NCBI GenBank assembly: GCA_002315285.1
Contig: DCGR01000022.1
Coordinates: forward strand, 1,908 to 32,218
Length of the DNA stretch: 30,311 nucleotides
Source: Bacteroides sp. UBA1773
GTDB lineage: Bacteria > Bacteroidota > Bacteroidia > Bacteroidales > Bacteroidaceae
Direction: 5' to 3'
The notes beneath the pieces were generated by a model, which did not search any database, was not told the origin of the DNA, and was given only the letters and a program-made list of their open reading frames with translations. Position numbers and translations under genes: made by a program. This document shows positions 22,519-29,529 of the stretch, in pieces. Each line of letters starts with the position of its first letter. Within the stretch, counting starts at the first letter, position 1.

Positions 22519-23217
22519 ATGGAAGAAAGAATGCACATTTTATTATGCGAGGATGATGAAAATCTTGGCATGTTGCTGAGAGAGTATTTACAAGCAAAAG
22601 GTTACAATGCTGATTTGTGCCCCGATGGAGAGGAAGGCTACAAGGCTTTTGTACAGCAGAAGTACGACTTATGTGTGCTTGATGTTATGATGCCCAAGAA
22701 AGATGGATTTACTCTAGCACAAGAAATCCGTCAACTCAACGCACAAGTACCAATTATTTTCCTCACTGCCAGAATACTCAAAGAAGATGTACTTGAAGGA
22801 TTCAAAATTGGAGCTGACGATTACATCACCAAGCCCTTCAGTATGGAAGAGCTTACATTGCGCATCGAAGCCATCCTGCGCCGCGTGAGAGGAAAACGCA
22901 ACAAGGAAAGTACCATCTACAAGCTGGGCACATACGTTTTCGACACACAAAAGCAAGTACTCACGCGCGATGACCAACAAACCAAGCTCACCACCAAGGA
23001 AAGCGAGTTGCTGGCACTGCTCTGCCTCCACTCAAACGAAATTCTACAACGCGATTACGCGCTGAAGACCATTTGGATTGACGACAACTATTTCAATGCC
23101 AGAAGCATGGATGTATATATCACAAAGTTGCGTAAGCTTCTCAAGGATGATGAAAGCGTTGAAATCATCAACGTCCATGGCAAGGGTTACAAACTCATTG
23201 TTCCGGAAAACGACTGA
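22519..23217 (+). CDS. rprY: Response regulator RprY (OmpR family)
   Basis: The 232-residue protein has a receiver domain (residues 1-125) with the acidic pocket in LLCEDDENLG, the phospho-acceptor D55 in VLDVMMPKKDG, the FLTAR Thr and K105 in TKPFS. An OmpR/PhoB winged-helix DNA-binding domain follows (about 132-230), with LTTKESELLALLCLH and the recognition region NARSMDVYITKLRKLLKDD. It is co-transcribed with rprX, the two stop and start codons being one base apart, so RprX is the cognate kinase. Target genes are not visible from the sequence. A terminator follows. Confidence 0.95.
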   Translation: MEERMHILLCEDDENLGMLLREYLQAKGYNADLCPDGEEGYKAFVQQKYDLCVLDVMMPKKDGFTLAQEIRQLNAQVPIIFLTARILKEDVLEGFKIGADDYITKPFSMEELTLRIEAILRRVRGKRNKESTIYKLGTYVFDTQKQVLTRDDQQTKLTTKESELLALLCLHSNEILQRDYALKTIWIDDNYFNARSMDVYITKLRKLLKDDESVEIINVHGKGYKLIVPEND

Positions 23218-23252
23218 TACAGTCACACCAACGTACATACATTTCATCTTTT

Positions 23253-23286
23253 CAAGGGAGCGAACCTGTTTGCTCCCTTGCTTTTT
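23253..23286 (+). terminator. Terminator after rprY
   Basis: CAAGGGAGC at 23253-23261 pairs with GCTCCCTTG at 23272-23280. Inner GAA/TTT pairs extend the stem to about 12 bp with a CCTG loop. A C and then T5 follow. It lies between the convergent ends of rprY and yfiC. Confidence 0.85.
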
Positions 23287-23289
23287 GTG

Positions 23290-24000
23290 TCAAAAACGAA
23301 GGTAAAAATCATGAAGCAGCTGCCAGAAGGCATCCGAATAGGCTCCAGGCGCTTGCTCAATGACCAGTTCATCGGTGACACAGCCACACGACGCAGCAAT
23401 TTTCGAAAATTCCAGCAACAAACGCTTGGGAGCACGGCCCGAACGGGTCACAAGTTGTGTCTCACGCAGCAGTGAGAACCCCACCCCTACAGCCGTTGCA
23501 ACATAATGGGCACGTTGCTCCGTAGGAATGATTACCGACAGGCTGCCATGTGACCCCAAACAAGCGTATGCACCTTCGACAAGTGCAATCGGAGAAAGCG
23601 TATCGGCATGACGCGCCACCGTGCGCTGATTGTCCGGACACTTGAGCGAATGTTCAAAGAAAGGTGGATTACACACCACCACATCAAACTGTTGCGAAGG
23701 AATGAAACGATTGAAATCCGTCTGATATACACTGACTTTGTCAGCCCACGGCGACAAATCCGCATTGAGACGAGCCTGCCTCACAGCACCCTCATCAATG
23801 TCGATGCAAGTCACACTCTGGGCTCCACGTTGTGCCAGCATCAGGGCAACCAGCCCCGTACCCGTCCCCACATCAAGCACCGAAGCCTCACGAGGCATAC
23901 TGGTCCATGCGCCCAGCACACATCCATCAGTACCCACCTTCATGGCACAGAGGTCATGTCTTACGACAAACTGCTTGAACTCGAAAAACGGATTGCTCAT
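23290..24000 (-). CDS. yfiC: tRNA1(Val) adenine-37 N6-methyltransferase (TrmN6/YfiC)
   Basis: This 236-residue class I SAM-dependent methyltransferase fits the YfiC/TrmN6 family, which makes N6-methyladenosine at position 37 of tRNA(Val) in E. coli. The family start FxFKQFVVRHDLCAMKVGTDG is visible at residues 5-26. The SAM-binding loop is DVGTGTG (43-49), the acidic end of strand 2 is CIDIDE (65-70), and the catalytic NPPF is at 111-114. The start overlaps the stop of the upstream lipid kinase gene as ATGA, so the two are translationally coupled, although no metabolic link between them is known to me. Confidence 0.9.
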   Translation of the reverse strand: MSNPFFEFKQFVVRHDLCAMKVGTDGCVLGAWTSMPREASVLDVGTGTGLVALMLAQRGAQSVTCIDIDEGAVRQARLNADLSPWADKVSVYQTDFNRFIPSQQFDVVVCNPPFFEHSLKCPDNQRTVARHADTLSPIALVEGAYACLGSHGSLSVIIPTEQRAHYVATAVGVGFSLLRETQLVTRSGRAPKRLLLEFSKIAASCGCVTDELVIEQAPGAYSDAFWQLLHDFYLRF

Positions 24001-25019
24001 CGCTTCGACAAACGCTGAAGAAGTTTCATGTTTAGGTCGAACAAACGAGTCTGGTTGATGATGAATTTACTACCAGGTAATCCACTGACATATTCCGATA
24101 TAATCTGCAAGAAATTCTGGGGCACATTCATCTTGCCATCCACCGGACAAACGATGTTAAGCCCTTTGTGCAGGATTTCTACCTCCACATCCTCCGAAGT
24201 CATCATCGGATCGCCATCGAAATGGGCCACCCCCGCCTTCACACGGTGAATCAGAATGCGCTTCGCCCTGAACATGCGGATGCGACTGTTTTGATTCAAT
24301 GTCTTATTGAACAGTTGGAAAGCCAATGAAGGAACGTCAAGCACCGTAAACGGTTCCAATATGGTCACATCCATCAAGCCATCGACTGTCGAAGCCTGTG
24401 GCGTAATGAAAGCATTGTTGCCATATTGGGCGGCATTACCACAGGCTATGAGGAAAGCCTTGTACCGACGAGTGCCTGTTTCATCCTCGATTTCATACAC
24501 CTCCGGCTCATATTTCAATATTTCGTGCAACGTGTTTTCCAGATATGTCAGCAAGCCTCTTTTGCCCGTCTCGGCAAATTTCAGGCTCACGAAAGCATCG
24601 AATCCAACCCCACAGGTACAGAAAAACAGTCGGCCATTCACCTTGCCATAGTCGATACACTCCACATGACCCTCATTGAGCACATCAACAGCCGTTTTTG
24701 CATCCACGGAGATGCCCATGTGCCGTGCCAGTCCGTTACCCGACCCACACGGTATGATGCCCAGTGCTGTCGGTGTGCGTACCAGTGCACGACCTATCTC
24801 GTTCACCGTACCATCACCCCCGATGGCTACCACGATGTCTATTCCACGTTCCACGGCAGTAGCAGCCAATACCGTGGCATGACCGGCATATTGTGTGAAT
24901 GCAATCGAATAATCGTACAGATTCGCATCTATTTTCTCCTCGATAGTCCTCAGTATGGAAGCCTTGTTCTGCACACCCGAAACCGGGTTCACCACAAACA
25001 TTATTTTTTTCTTCTTCAT
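23997..25019 (-). CDS. YegS/DgkB-type lipid kinase
   Basis: The product belongs to the DAGK catalytic family, which phosphorylates diacylglycerol or related lipids (including sphingoid bases) with ATP. The glycine-rich nucleotide loop GGDGTVNE is at residues 67-74 and PCGSGNGLARH at 90-100, with a C-terminal beta-sandwich region containing FDGDP. ATG 25019 (340 residues, MKKKKIMFVVNPVSG) is chosen because a -7 box at 25035-25042 leaves almost no leader for the alternative ATG 25028. The gene is divergent from serine palmitoyltransferase and overlaps yfiC by 4 bp. The neighbour suggests that a sphingolipid base or ceramide could be the substrate, which is inference. Diacylglycerol is the default guess. 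Confidence 0.88.
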   Translation of the reverse strand: MKKKKIMFVVNPVSGVQNKASILRTIEEKIDANLYDYSIAFTQYAGHATVLAATAVERGIDIVVAIGGDGTVNEIGRALVRTPTALGIIPCGSGNGLARHMGISVDAKTAVDVLNEGHVECIDYGKVNGRLFFCTCGVGFDAFVSLKFAETGKRGLLTYLENTLHEILKYEPEVYEIEDETGTRRYKAFLIACGNAAQYGNNAFITPQASTVDGLMDVTILEPFTVLDVPSLAFQLFNKTLNQNSRIRMFRAKRILIHRVKAGVAHFDGDPMMTSEDVEVEILHKGLNIVCPVDGKMNVPQNFLQIISEYVSGLPGSKFIINQTRLFDLNMKLLQRLSKR

Positions 25020-25034
25020 TTCTGACATATTCTG

Positions 25035-25065
25035 CAAAATTAACTGATTACCCGTTTTTTCTCAA
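25035..25065 (-). promoter_or_regulatory. Predicted promoter of the lipid kinase-yfiC operon
   Basis: The minus strand reads TAATTTTG from 25042 to 25035 (full consensus), with TTG at 25065-25063 as the -33 element and a 20-bp spacer. The box ends 6 nt before ATG 25028 and 15 nt before ATG 25019, which favours the downstream start. Confidence 0.6.
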
Positions 25066-25114
25066 GAAAATCACGTATTTTATAAGAATGTGATATTTTT
25101 TCCAAAGAAAAGAA

Positions 25115-25143
25115 TTGTGTAATAATGATTTTTTGTACTTTTG
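25115..25143 (+). promoter_or_regulatory. Predicted promoter of serine palmitoyltransferase
   Basis: TTG at 25115-25117 and TACTTTTG at 25136-25143 (full -7 consensus) are separated by 18 bp. The box ends 19 nt before ATG 25163. It also lies inside the longer open frame, which rules out the upstream start. Confidence 0.65.
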
Positions 25144-25162
25144 CAGCCTGATATTTTTAAAA

Positions 25163-26350
25163 ATGGGACTATTACAGGAAAAACTAAGTAAGTACAGAAT
25201 ACCCCAAGGATTGATGGAAAAAGGGTTATACCCCTATTTCCGAGAGATTGAAAGCCATCAGGACACCGAAGTCATCATGGGCGGACAGAAAGTGCTGATG
25301 TTCGGTTCAAACTCCTACATGGGTCTGACTTACGACCAACGAATCATTGATGCTGCCATTGCAGCCACGCGCAAATACGGTACAGGTTGTGCCGGATCAC
25401 GCTTTTTGAACGGTACTCTTGACATCCACGTTCAGTTGGAAAAAGAGCTGGCCGAGTTTGTAGGTAAGGAAGAAGCATTGGTTTACTCTACAGGTTTCTC
25501 TGTCAATGAGGGAGTAGTAGGAAGCCTCACCGGACGAAACGACTACATTTTATGTGATGACCGCGACCACGCCTCCATCGTGGATGGACGTCGTCTGAGT
25601 TTTTCCACCCAATACCATTTCAAGCACAACGACATGAACGACTTGGAGCACGAGTTGACCTTGTGTTCTCCCGACTCTCTGAAACTCATTGTGGTCGATG
25701 GTGTGTTCTCCATGGAAGGCGACCTCGCCAACCTGCCCGAGATAGTTCGTCTGAAAGAGAAATACAACGCCAGCATCATGGTTGATGAAGCCCATGGTTT
25801 GGGCGTATTCGGCAGCCACGGACAAGGTGTTTGCGATCATTTCGGCGTTTCCGACCAGGTAGATGTCATCATGGGTACATTCTCCAAGTCATTGGCCTCT
25901 ATCGGTGGTTTCGTAGCATCCGACAAGGACACCATCAACTGGCTCCGTCACAACAGCCGCTCTTACATGTTCTCCGCCTCCAACACGCCCGCAGCCACCG
26001 CAGCCGCACTCGAAGCCCTGCACATCATCAAGAACGAGCCCGAACGCCGTCAGGCACTCTGGAATATCACCAACTATGCGCTCAAGTGCTTCTCTGAAGC
26101 AGGTTTCGACATTGGCGACACAGCCAGTCCCATCATTCCGCTCTACGTACACGATTTCGAAAAGACATTCGAGGTTGTGGGAAGAGCCTTCAACGACGGT
26201 GTGTTCATCAATCCGGTGGTTCCACCGGCATGTGCTCCACAAGACACCTTGGTACGATTCGCACTCATGGCAACCCATACAAAAGAACAGATAGACATTG
26301 CCGTAGAGAAACTGCTGAAGATTTTCAAGGACCTGGACATCATCAAGTAA
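25163..26350 (+). CDS. spt: Serine palmitoyltransferase (PLP-dependent alpha-oxoamine synthase)
   Basis: This enzyme condenses L-serine with a long-chain acyl-CoA (or acyl-ACP) to make 3-ketosphinganine, the first step of sphingolipid synthesis. Only some bacteria have it, among them many Bacteroidales. The start is ATG 25163 (395 residues, MGLLQEKLSKYRIPQG), close to my memory of the Bacteroides enzyme. The PLP-dependent fold is clear: the GTGCAGSRFLNGT substrate loop (around 73-85), the DDRDHASIVDG cofactor-stacking His, the VDEAHGLGVFG Asp-His pair, and the PLP Lys K242 in TFSKSLASIGG. The related KBL/BioF enzymes are less likely because of the full-length agreement with Spt. It is divergent from a lipid kinase and ends before a hairpin. 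Confidence 0.93.
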   Translation: MGLLQEKLSKYRIPQGLMEKGLYPYFREIESHQDTEVIMGGQKVLMFGSNSYMGLTYDQRIIDAAIAATRKYGTGCAGSRFLNGTLDIHVQLEKELAEFVGKEEALVYSTGFSVNEGVVGSLTGRNDYILCDDRDHASIVDGRRLSFSTQYHFKHNDMNDLEHELTLCSPDSLKLIVVDGVFSMEGDLANLPEIVRLKEKYNASIMVDEAHGLGVFGSHGQGVCDHFGVSDQVDVIMGTFSKSLASIGGFVASDKDTINWLRHNSRSYMFSASNTPAATAAALEALHIIKNEPERRQALWNITNYALKCFSEAGFDIGDTASPIIPLYVHDFEKTFEVVGRAFNDGVFINPVVPPACAPQDTLVRFALMATHTKEQIDIAVEKLLKIFKDLDIIK

Positions 26351-26375
26351 ACATACAACTCCCCCATCATCCACA

Positions 26376-26410
26376 CAGGCTGTGCTTCCAGCAATACGAA
26401 GCACAGCCTG
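26376..26410 (+). terminator. 13-bp hairpin between spt and the gntP-type gene
   Basis: CAGGCTGTGCTTC at 26376-26388 pairs perfectly with GAAGCACAGCCTG at 26398-26410 around a 9-nt loop. It begins 26 nt after the spt stop, but no T-run follows, and the next ATG is only 15 nt beyond. It may be the spt terminator or a leader structure acting on the permease gene. I see no TAnnTTTG box between the two genes. Confidence 0.65.
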
Positions 26411-26425
26411 ATTAAGTATAGACAC

Positions 26426-27796
26426 ATGACAGGCATCGCATTACTCATCACATTCCTTTGTGCCATCATCCTGATGGTCACAGCCATCTCACGCTGGCAC
26501 ATCCATCCCTTCTTGTCAATGCTTGGCACATCCCTGCTTCTTGCCCTGGTCGTTGGAATTCCACTCGACACTATCCCGGAGACCATTGGGAAAGGATTTT
26601 CAAGCATTTTCAGCAGCATCGGACTGGTCATCATTCTCGGTATGCTCATCGGACTCATCCTCGAACGTACCCAAGCTTCGGTGAAACTAGCCAACACCAT
26701 CATGCAGTTCATCGGCCCCCGCCACCCTCAGCTGGCCATGCTCCTCGTGGGATGGATCATTTCGTTTTCAGTGTTTTGCGATAGCGGTTTTGTCATCATC
26801 AACCCTATCCGTCGCAGTTTGGCCAAGCAAACTCACGTGTCGTCAGTATCGCTCACCATAGCACTTGCGGCAGGTCTGTACATCTCGCACGTACTCATCC
26901 CTCCCACCCCTGGTCCCATAGCCGCAGCCGGCATCATGGGATTAGACAATGACCTGTTGCTGGTCATTGGCATGGGTATGCTCGTGTCTGTTCCCGGATT
27001 AGTCACCGCACACTTCTTCGCCCGTCACATAGGCAAACGAGTGAAAGCAAAAGACGAACAGGACGACATGGAAACCAACAGCCCAATGGCAAGCACCAGC
27101 CTTACGTCTCCCCTACCCTCGTTCTTGGCCTCATTGCTCCCGATCATTGTCCCCATCCTTCTCATGACCTTTGGTTCGTTGGCAGGAGTCATCCCCATGA
27201 GCCAATCACTACACCGTCTGGCCATCTTCCTTGGCAAGCCGTTCATCGCACTTACAGTCGGATTCCTATGTTCGCTATGGCAGCTCTTCACTACCAGGCA
27301 GCAGCGTCAGCTCTATGACATCACCCAGCAGACTCTCAGCACCGCAGGCCCCATCATTTTCATCACCGCAGCAGGCAGCGTACTGGGTACGGTCATCGTC
27401 GAGGCCGGATTTGTCGAATACATCAGGCAACACGCGTCCTTCCTTAGTTCCATTGGCATCGTCTTCCCATTTCTGATAGCCGCCATACTGAAAACCGCCC
27501 AAGGAAGTTCCACTGTGGCCATCATCACCACCGCCAGCATCATGGGTCTATACACTGACGAGAGTTCCATGATGGCCGCCCTCGGCATGACCACTCCCCT
27601 ACAATCTGCGCTGATGGTCATGTCCATCGGAGCAGGTTCGTTGGCTGTATCACATGTCAACGACAGCTACTTCTGGGTGGTAACCAACTTCGGAGGACTG
27701 ACGCCACAAGATGGTTACAAGACGCACACACTGATGACCCTGCTTATCAGTGTCGCCATGCTTGCTGGCATTCTCCTCATCAACCTGTTCGTATGA
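26426..27796 (+). CDS. GntP-family permease (gluconate/glycerate type)
   Basis: The 456-residue protein is almost entirely hydrophobic, with about twelve predicted membrane helices, and fits the GntP family of proton symporters for gluconate and related sugar acids. Family features are the FCDSGFVIINPI segment (about residues 115-126) and HVLIPPTPGPIAAAGIMGLD (about 154-173). Near the end it has QGSSTVAIITTASIMG and SHVNDSYFWVV. The next gene overlaps it by 4 bp and encodes a glycerate kinase, so D-glycerate is the most likely substrate, by context only. The start ATG 26426 follows a hairpin by 15 nt. Confidence 0.9.
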   Translation: MTGIALLITFLCAIILMVTAISRWHIHPFLSMLGTSLLLALVVGIPLDTIPETIGKGFSSIFSSIGLVIILGMLIGLILERTQASVKLANTIMQFIGPRHPQLAMLLVGWIISFSVFCDSGFVIINPIRRSLAKQTHVSSVSLTIALAAGLYISHVLIPPTPGPIAAAGIMGLDNDLLLVIGMGMLVSVPGLVTAHFFARHIGKRVKAKDEQDDMETNSPMASTSLTSPLPSFLASLLPIIVPILLMTFGSLAGVIPMSQSLHRLAIFLGKPFIALTVGFLCSLWQLFTTRQQRQLYDITQQTLSTAGPIIFITAAGSVLGTVIVEAGFVEYIRQHASFLSSIGIVFPFLIAAILKTAQGSSTVAIITTASIMGLYTDESSMMAALGMTTPLQSALMVMSIGAGSLAVSHVNDSYFWVVTNFGGLTPQDGYKTHTLMTLLISVAMLAGILLINLFV

Positions 27797-28764
27797 CCAT
27801 GAAAAAAATCATTGTTGCATCCGACTCCTTCAAGGGGACATTCTCGTCACTCCAAATTGCCGACCTGGTACGCGCTACGCTCAATCCCTCACGGTATGAC
27901 GTGCGGAGCTTCGCCATCTCCGATGGAGGCGAAGGCTTCTGCCATGCCCTCACCGATGCGCTTCAAGGCACTTACGTCAAGGTCGGCGTACACGATCCAC
28001 TCATGCGCCCCATCACCGCCGAGTATGGCGTTGTCGCATCCGACACCGTCATCATCGAAATGGCACAGGCCAGCGGACTGACCCTCCTGCAGCCCCACGA
28101 ACGCAATCCGTGGCAAGCCACCACCTTTGGCACAGGCGAGCTCATAGCCCATGCCGCGAACCGGGGGTATCGGAAATTCATTGTCGGACTAGGCGGATCG
28201 GCCACCTCCGACTGTGGCATGGGAATGCTCCAGGCCTTGGAAGGAGTGGAAGGGGTGGATGATTGCGACTTCACCATAGCTTCGGATGTGCGCAATCCAC
28301 TGTGCGGGCCACAAGGTGCCGCCCACGTGTTTGCCCGCCAGAAAGGGGCCGACGACCTCATGATTGCGCAACTCGACGAACGTGCCTTGCAGTTTGGCCA
28401 GCAACTCGAGGCAGCCACAGGCAAGCGCATCATCGATGTACCGGGTGCAGGAGCCGCAGGCGGTTTGGGAGCCGCCCTGCTCAGCATGAGGCATGTGCGT
28501 ATGCGGTCGGGCATCGACCTGTTGCTCGACATGCAACAGTTCGACAGCCACATCGAAGGCGCCTATTGTGTACTCACAGGCGAAGGGTGCATCGACTCGC
28601 AGACCCTGCAAGGCAAAGCTCCTTACGGCATTGCCCTCAGGGCGCAGAAACACCACATTCCATGCCATGCTCTGTATGGTCGACTCGAACTGACTGCCGG
28701 GCAAATGCACACTTCTCCCTGGGACCGCTTCATCAGCATCAACGATTTCCCCTCCGAACTATAG
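27793..28764 (+). CDS. Glycerate kinase (GarK/GlxK family), short form
   Basis: The enzyme phosphorylates D-glycerate with ATP to feed glycolysis. Family motifs are present: the start KKIIVASDSFKGTFSS, SDGGEGF (near residue 44), GGSATSDCGMGMLQAL (about 134-149), NPLCGPQGAAHVFARQKGA, PGAGAAGGLGAALL, and the ligand loop TGEGCIDSQTLQGKAP. At 323 residues it is clearly shorter than the usual 370-380. The segment after the GSAT helix is about 30 residues shorter, and the C-terminal helix that usually follows the last strand is missing. It overlaps the permease gene by ATGA, although ATG 27799 is an equally good start. Its stop TAG lies in a CTATAG palindrome shared with the converging ABC ATPase gene. 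Confidence 0.88.
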   Translation: MTMKKIIVASDSFKGTFSSLQIADLVRATLNPSRYDVRSFAISDGGEGFCHALTDALQGTYVKVGVHDPLMRPITAEYGVVASDTVIIEMAQASGLTLLQPHERNPWQATTFGTGELIAHAANRGYRKFIVGLGGSATSDCGMGMLQALEGVEGVDDCDFTIASDVRNPLCGPQGAAHVFARQKGADDLMIAQLDERALQFGQQLEAATGKRIIDVPGAGAAGGLGAALLSMRHVRMRSGIDLLLDMQQFDSHIEGAYCVLTGEGCIDSQTLQGKAPYGIALRAQKHHIPCHALYGRLELTAGQMHTSPWDRFISINDFPSEL

Positions 28765-29529
28765 TCGCTTCGTGTAACGCAAGTGTTCATAATCGAACAC
28801 CACCCCCTGACGGGCAAACAATCCATCCATGCCGTGCCTTTCCAGCAAGTCGGAGGTGTTGCCGCCCACCATGCCATCTTCCGACATCATCCAAAGCTCA
28901 TCGGCCGTCAGCAAAGCCTGCTCCACATCATGGGTCGATAGGAGTATGGCCTTGTGTTGTTCATGTGCCAACGTGCGCAACAGCGTCATGACCTCTATCC
29001 TGCTCACCACATCCAGAAAAGCCGTTGGCTCGTCCAGCACTATCAGCGGCACCTCCTGTACAAGAGTCTTGGCTATCATGGCCTTCTGACGTTCTCCGTC
29101 CGACAGTTCCGCCACATGGCAATGTTGTTTCCTGGCAATGCCCGTACGCAGCAGCATTTCATCCACAATCTGTTCGTCATGCCGGTGCAACCGTCCCCAG
29201 AATCCCGTATGTGGTTGCCTGCCCAACGCCACCAGCTCGCGCACGGTAAGTCCGCCGGCAAACGTCTTGTCGGTAAGCACCACACCCACCAGATGCGACA
29301 GCTCGCGTACCGAATAATCGGTCAGCTCCCTGCCCATCAGCCTCACATTGCCTTCCAGTGCAGGCTGTACGGCACAGAGCGTCCGCAAGAGCGTGCTCTT
29401 CCCCACACCATTCGCCCCCAGCAGGCACACCAGCGATCCGCTTCGTAAGCCAAACGACAACGAATGCCGTACAACCCGCTTCGCATAACCTATCGCAAGC
29501 CCATCTGCTTGCAGCACGACCGGTCCCAT
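28759..29529 (-). CDS. ABC transporter ATP-binding protein (FecE/BtuD-type)
   Basis: ATG 29529 gives 256 residues. The longer open frame upstream runs through the permease gene in another frame and is a shadow. The ATPase has Walker A GANGVGKST (residues 38-46), the signature LSDGERQ in place of LSGGQ, Walker B LIVLDEPTAFLD and the switch LSTHD. This subfamily powers importers of iron chelates, heme or cobalamin together with a FecCD permease, which is encoded just upstream with a 1-base overlap (TGATG). Which of those substrates is carried cannot be decided, because the binding protein lies outside the window. Confidence 0.93.
   Translation of the reverse strand: MGPVVLQADGLAIGYAKRVVRHSLSFGLRSGSLVCLLGANGVGKSTLLRTLCAVQPALEGNVRLMGRELTDYSVRELSHLVGVVLTDKTFAGGLTVRELVALGRQPHTGFWGRLHRHDEQIVDEMLLRTGIARKQHCHVAELSDGERQKAMIAKTLVQEVPLIVLDEPTAFLDVVSRIEVMTLLRTLAHEQHKAILLSTHDVEQALLTADELWMMSEDGMVGGNTSDLLERHGMDGLFARQGVVFDYEHLRYTKRL

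Noticed and set aside
25115..25162. Upstream in-frame start for serine palmitoyltransferase.
   Set aside because: The extra 16 codons cover the -33 and -7 promoter elements, and the family begins MGLLQEKL at ATG 25163.
28263..28991. A 242-codon plus-strand frame across the end of the glycerate kinase gene, checked as a possible frameshifted C-terminus.
   Set aside because: Its translation is Arg/Pro/Cys-rich and does not resemble the missing glycerate kinase C-terminus.
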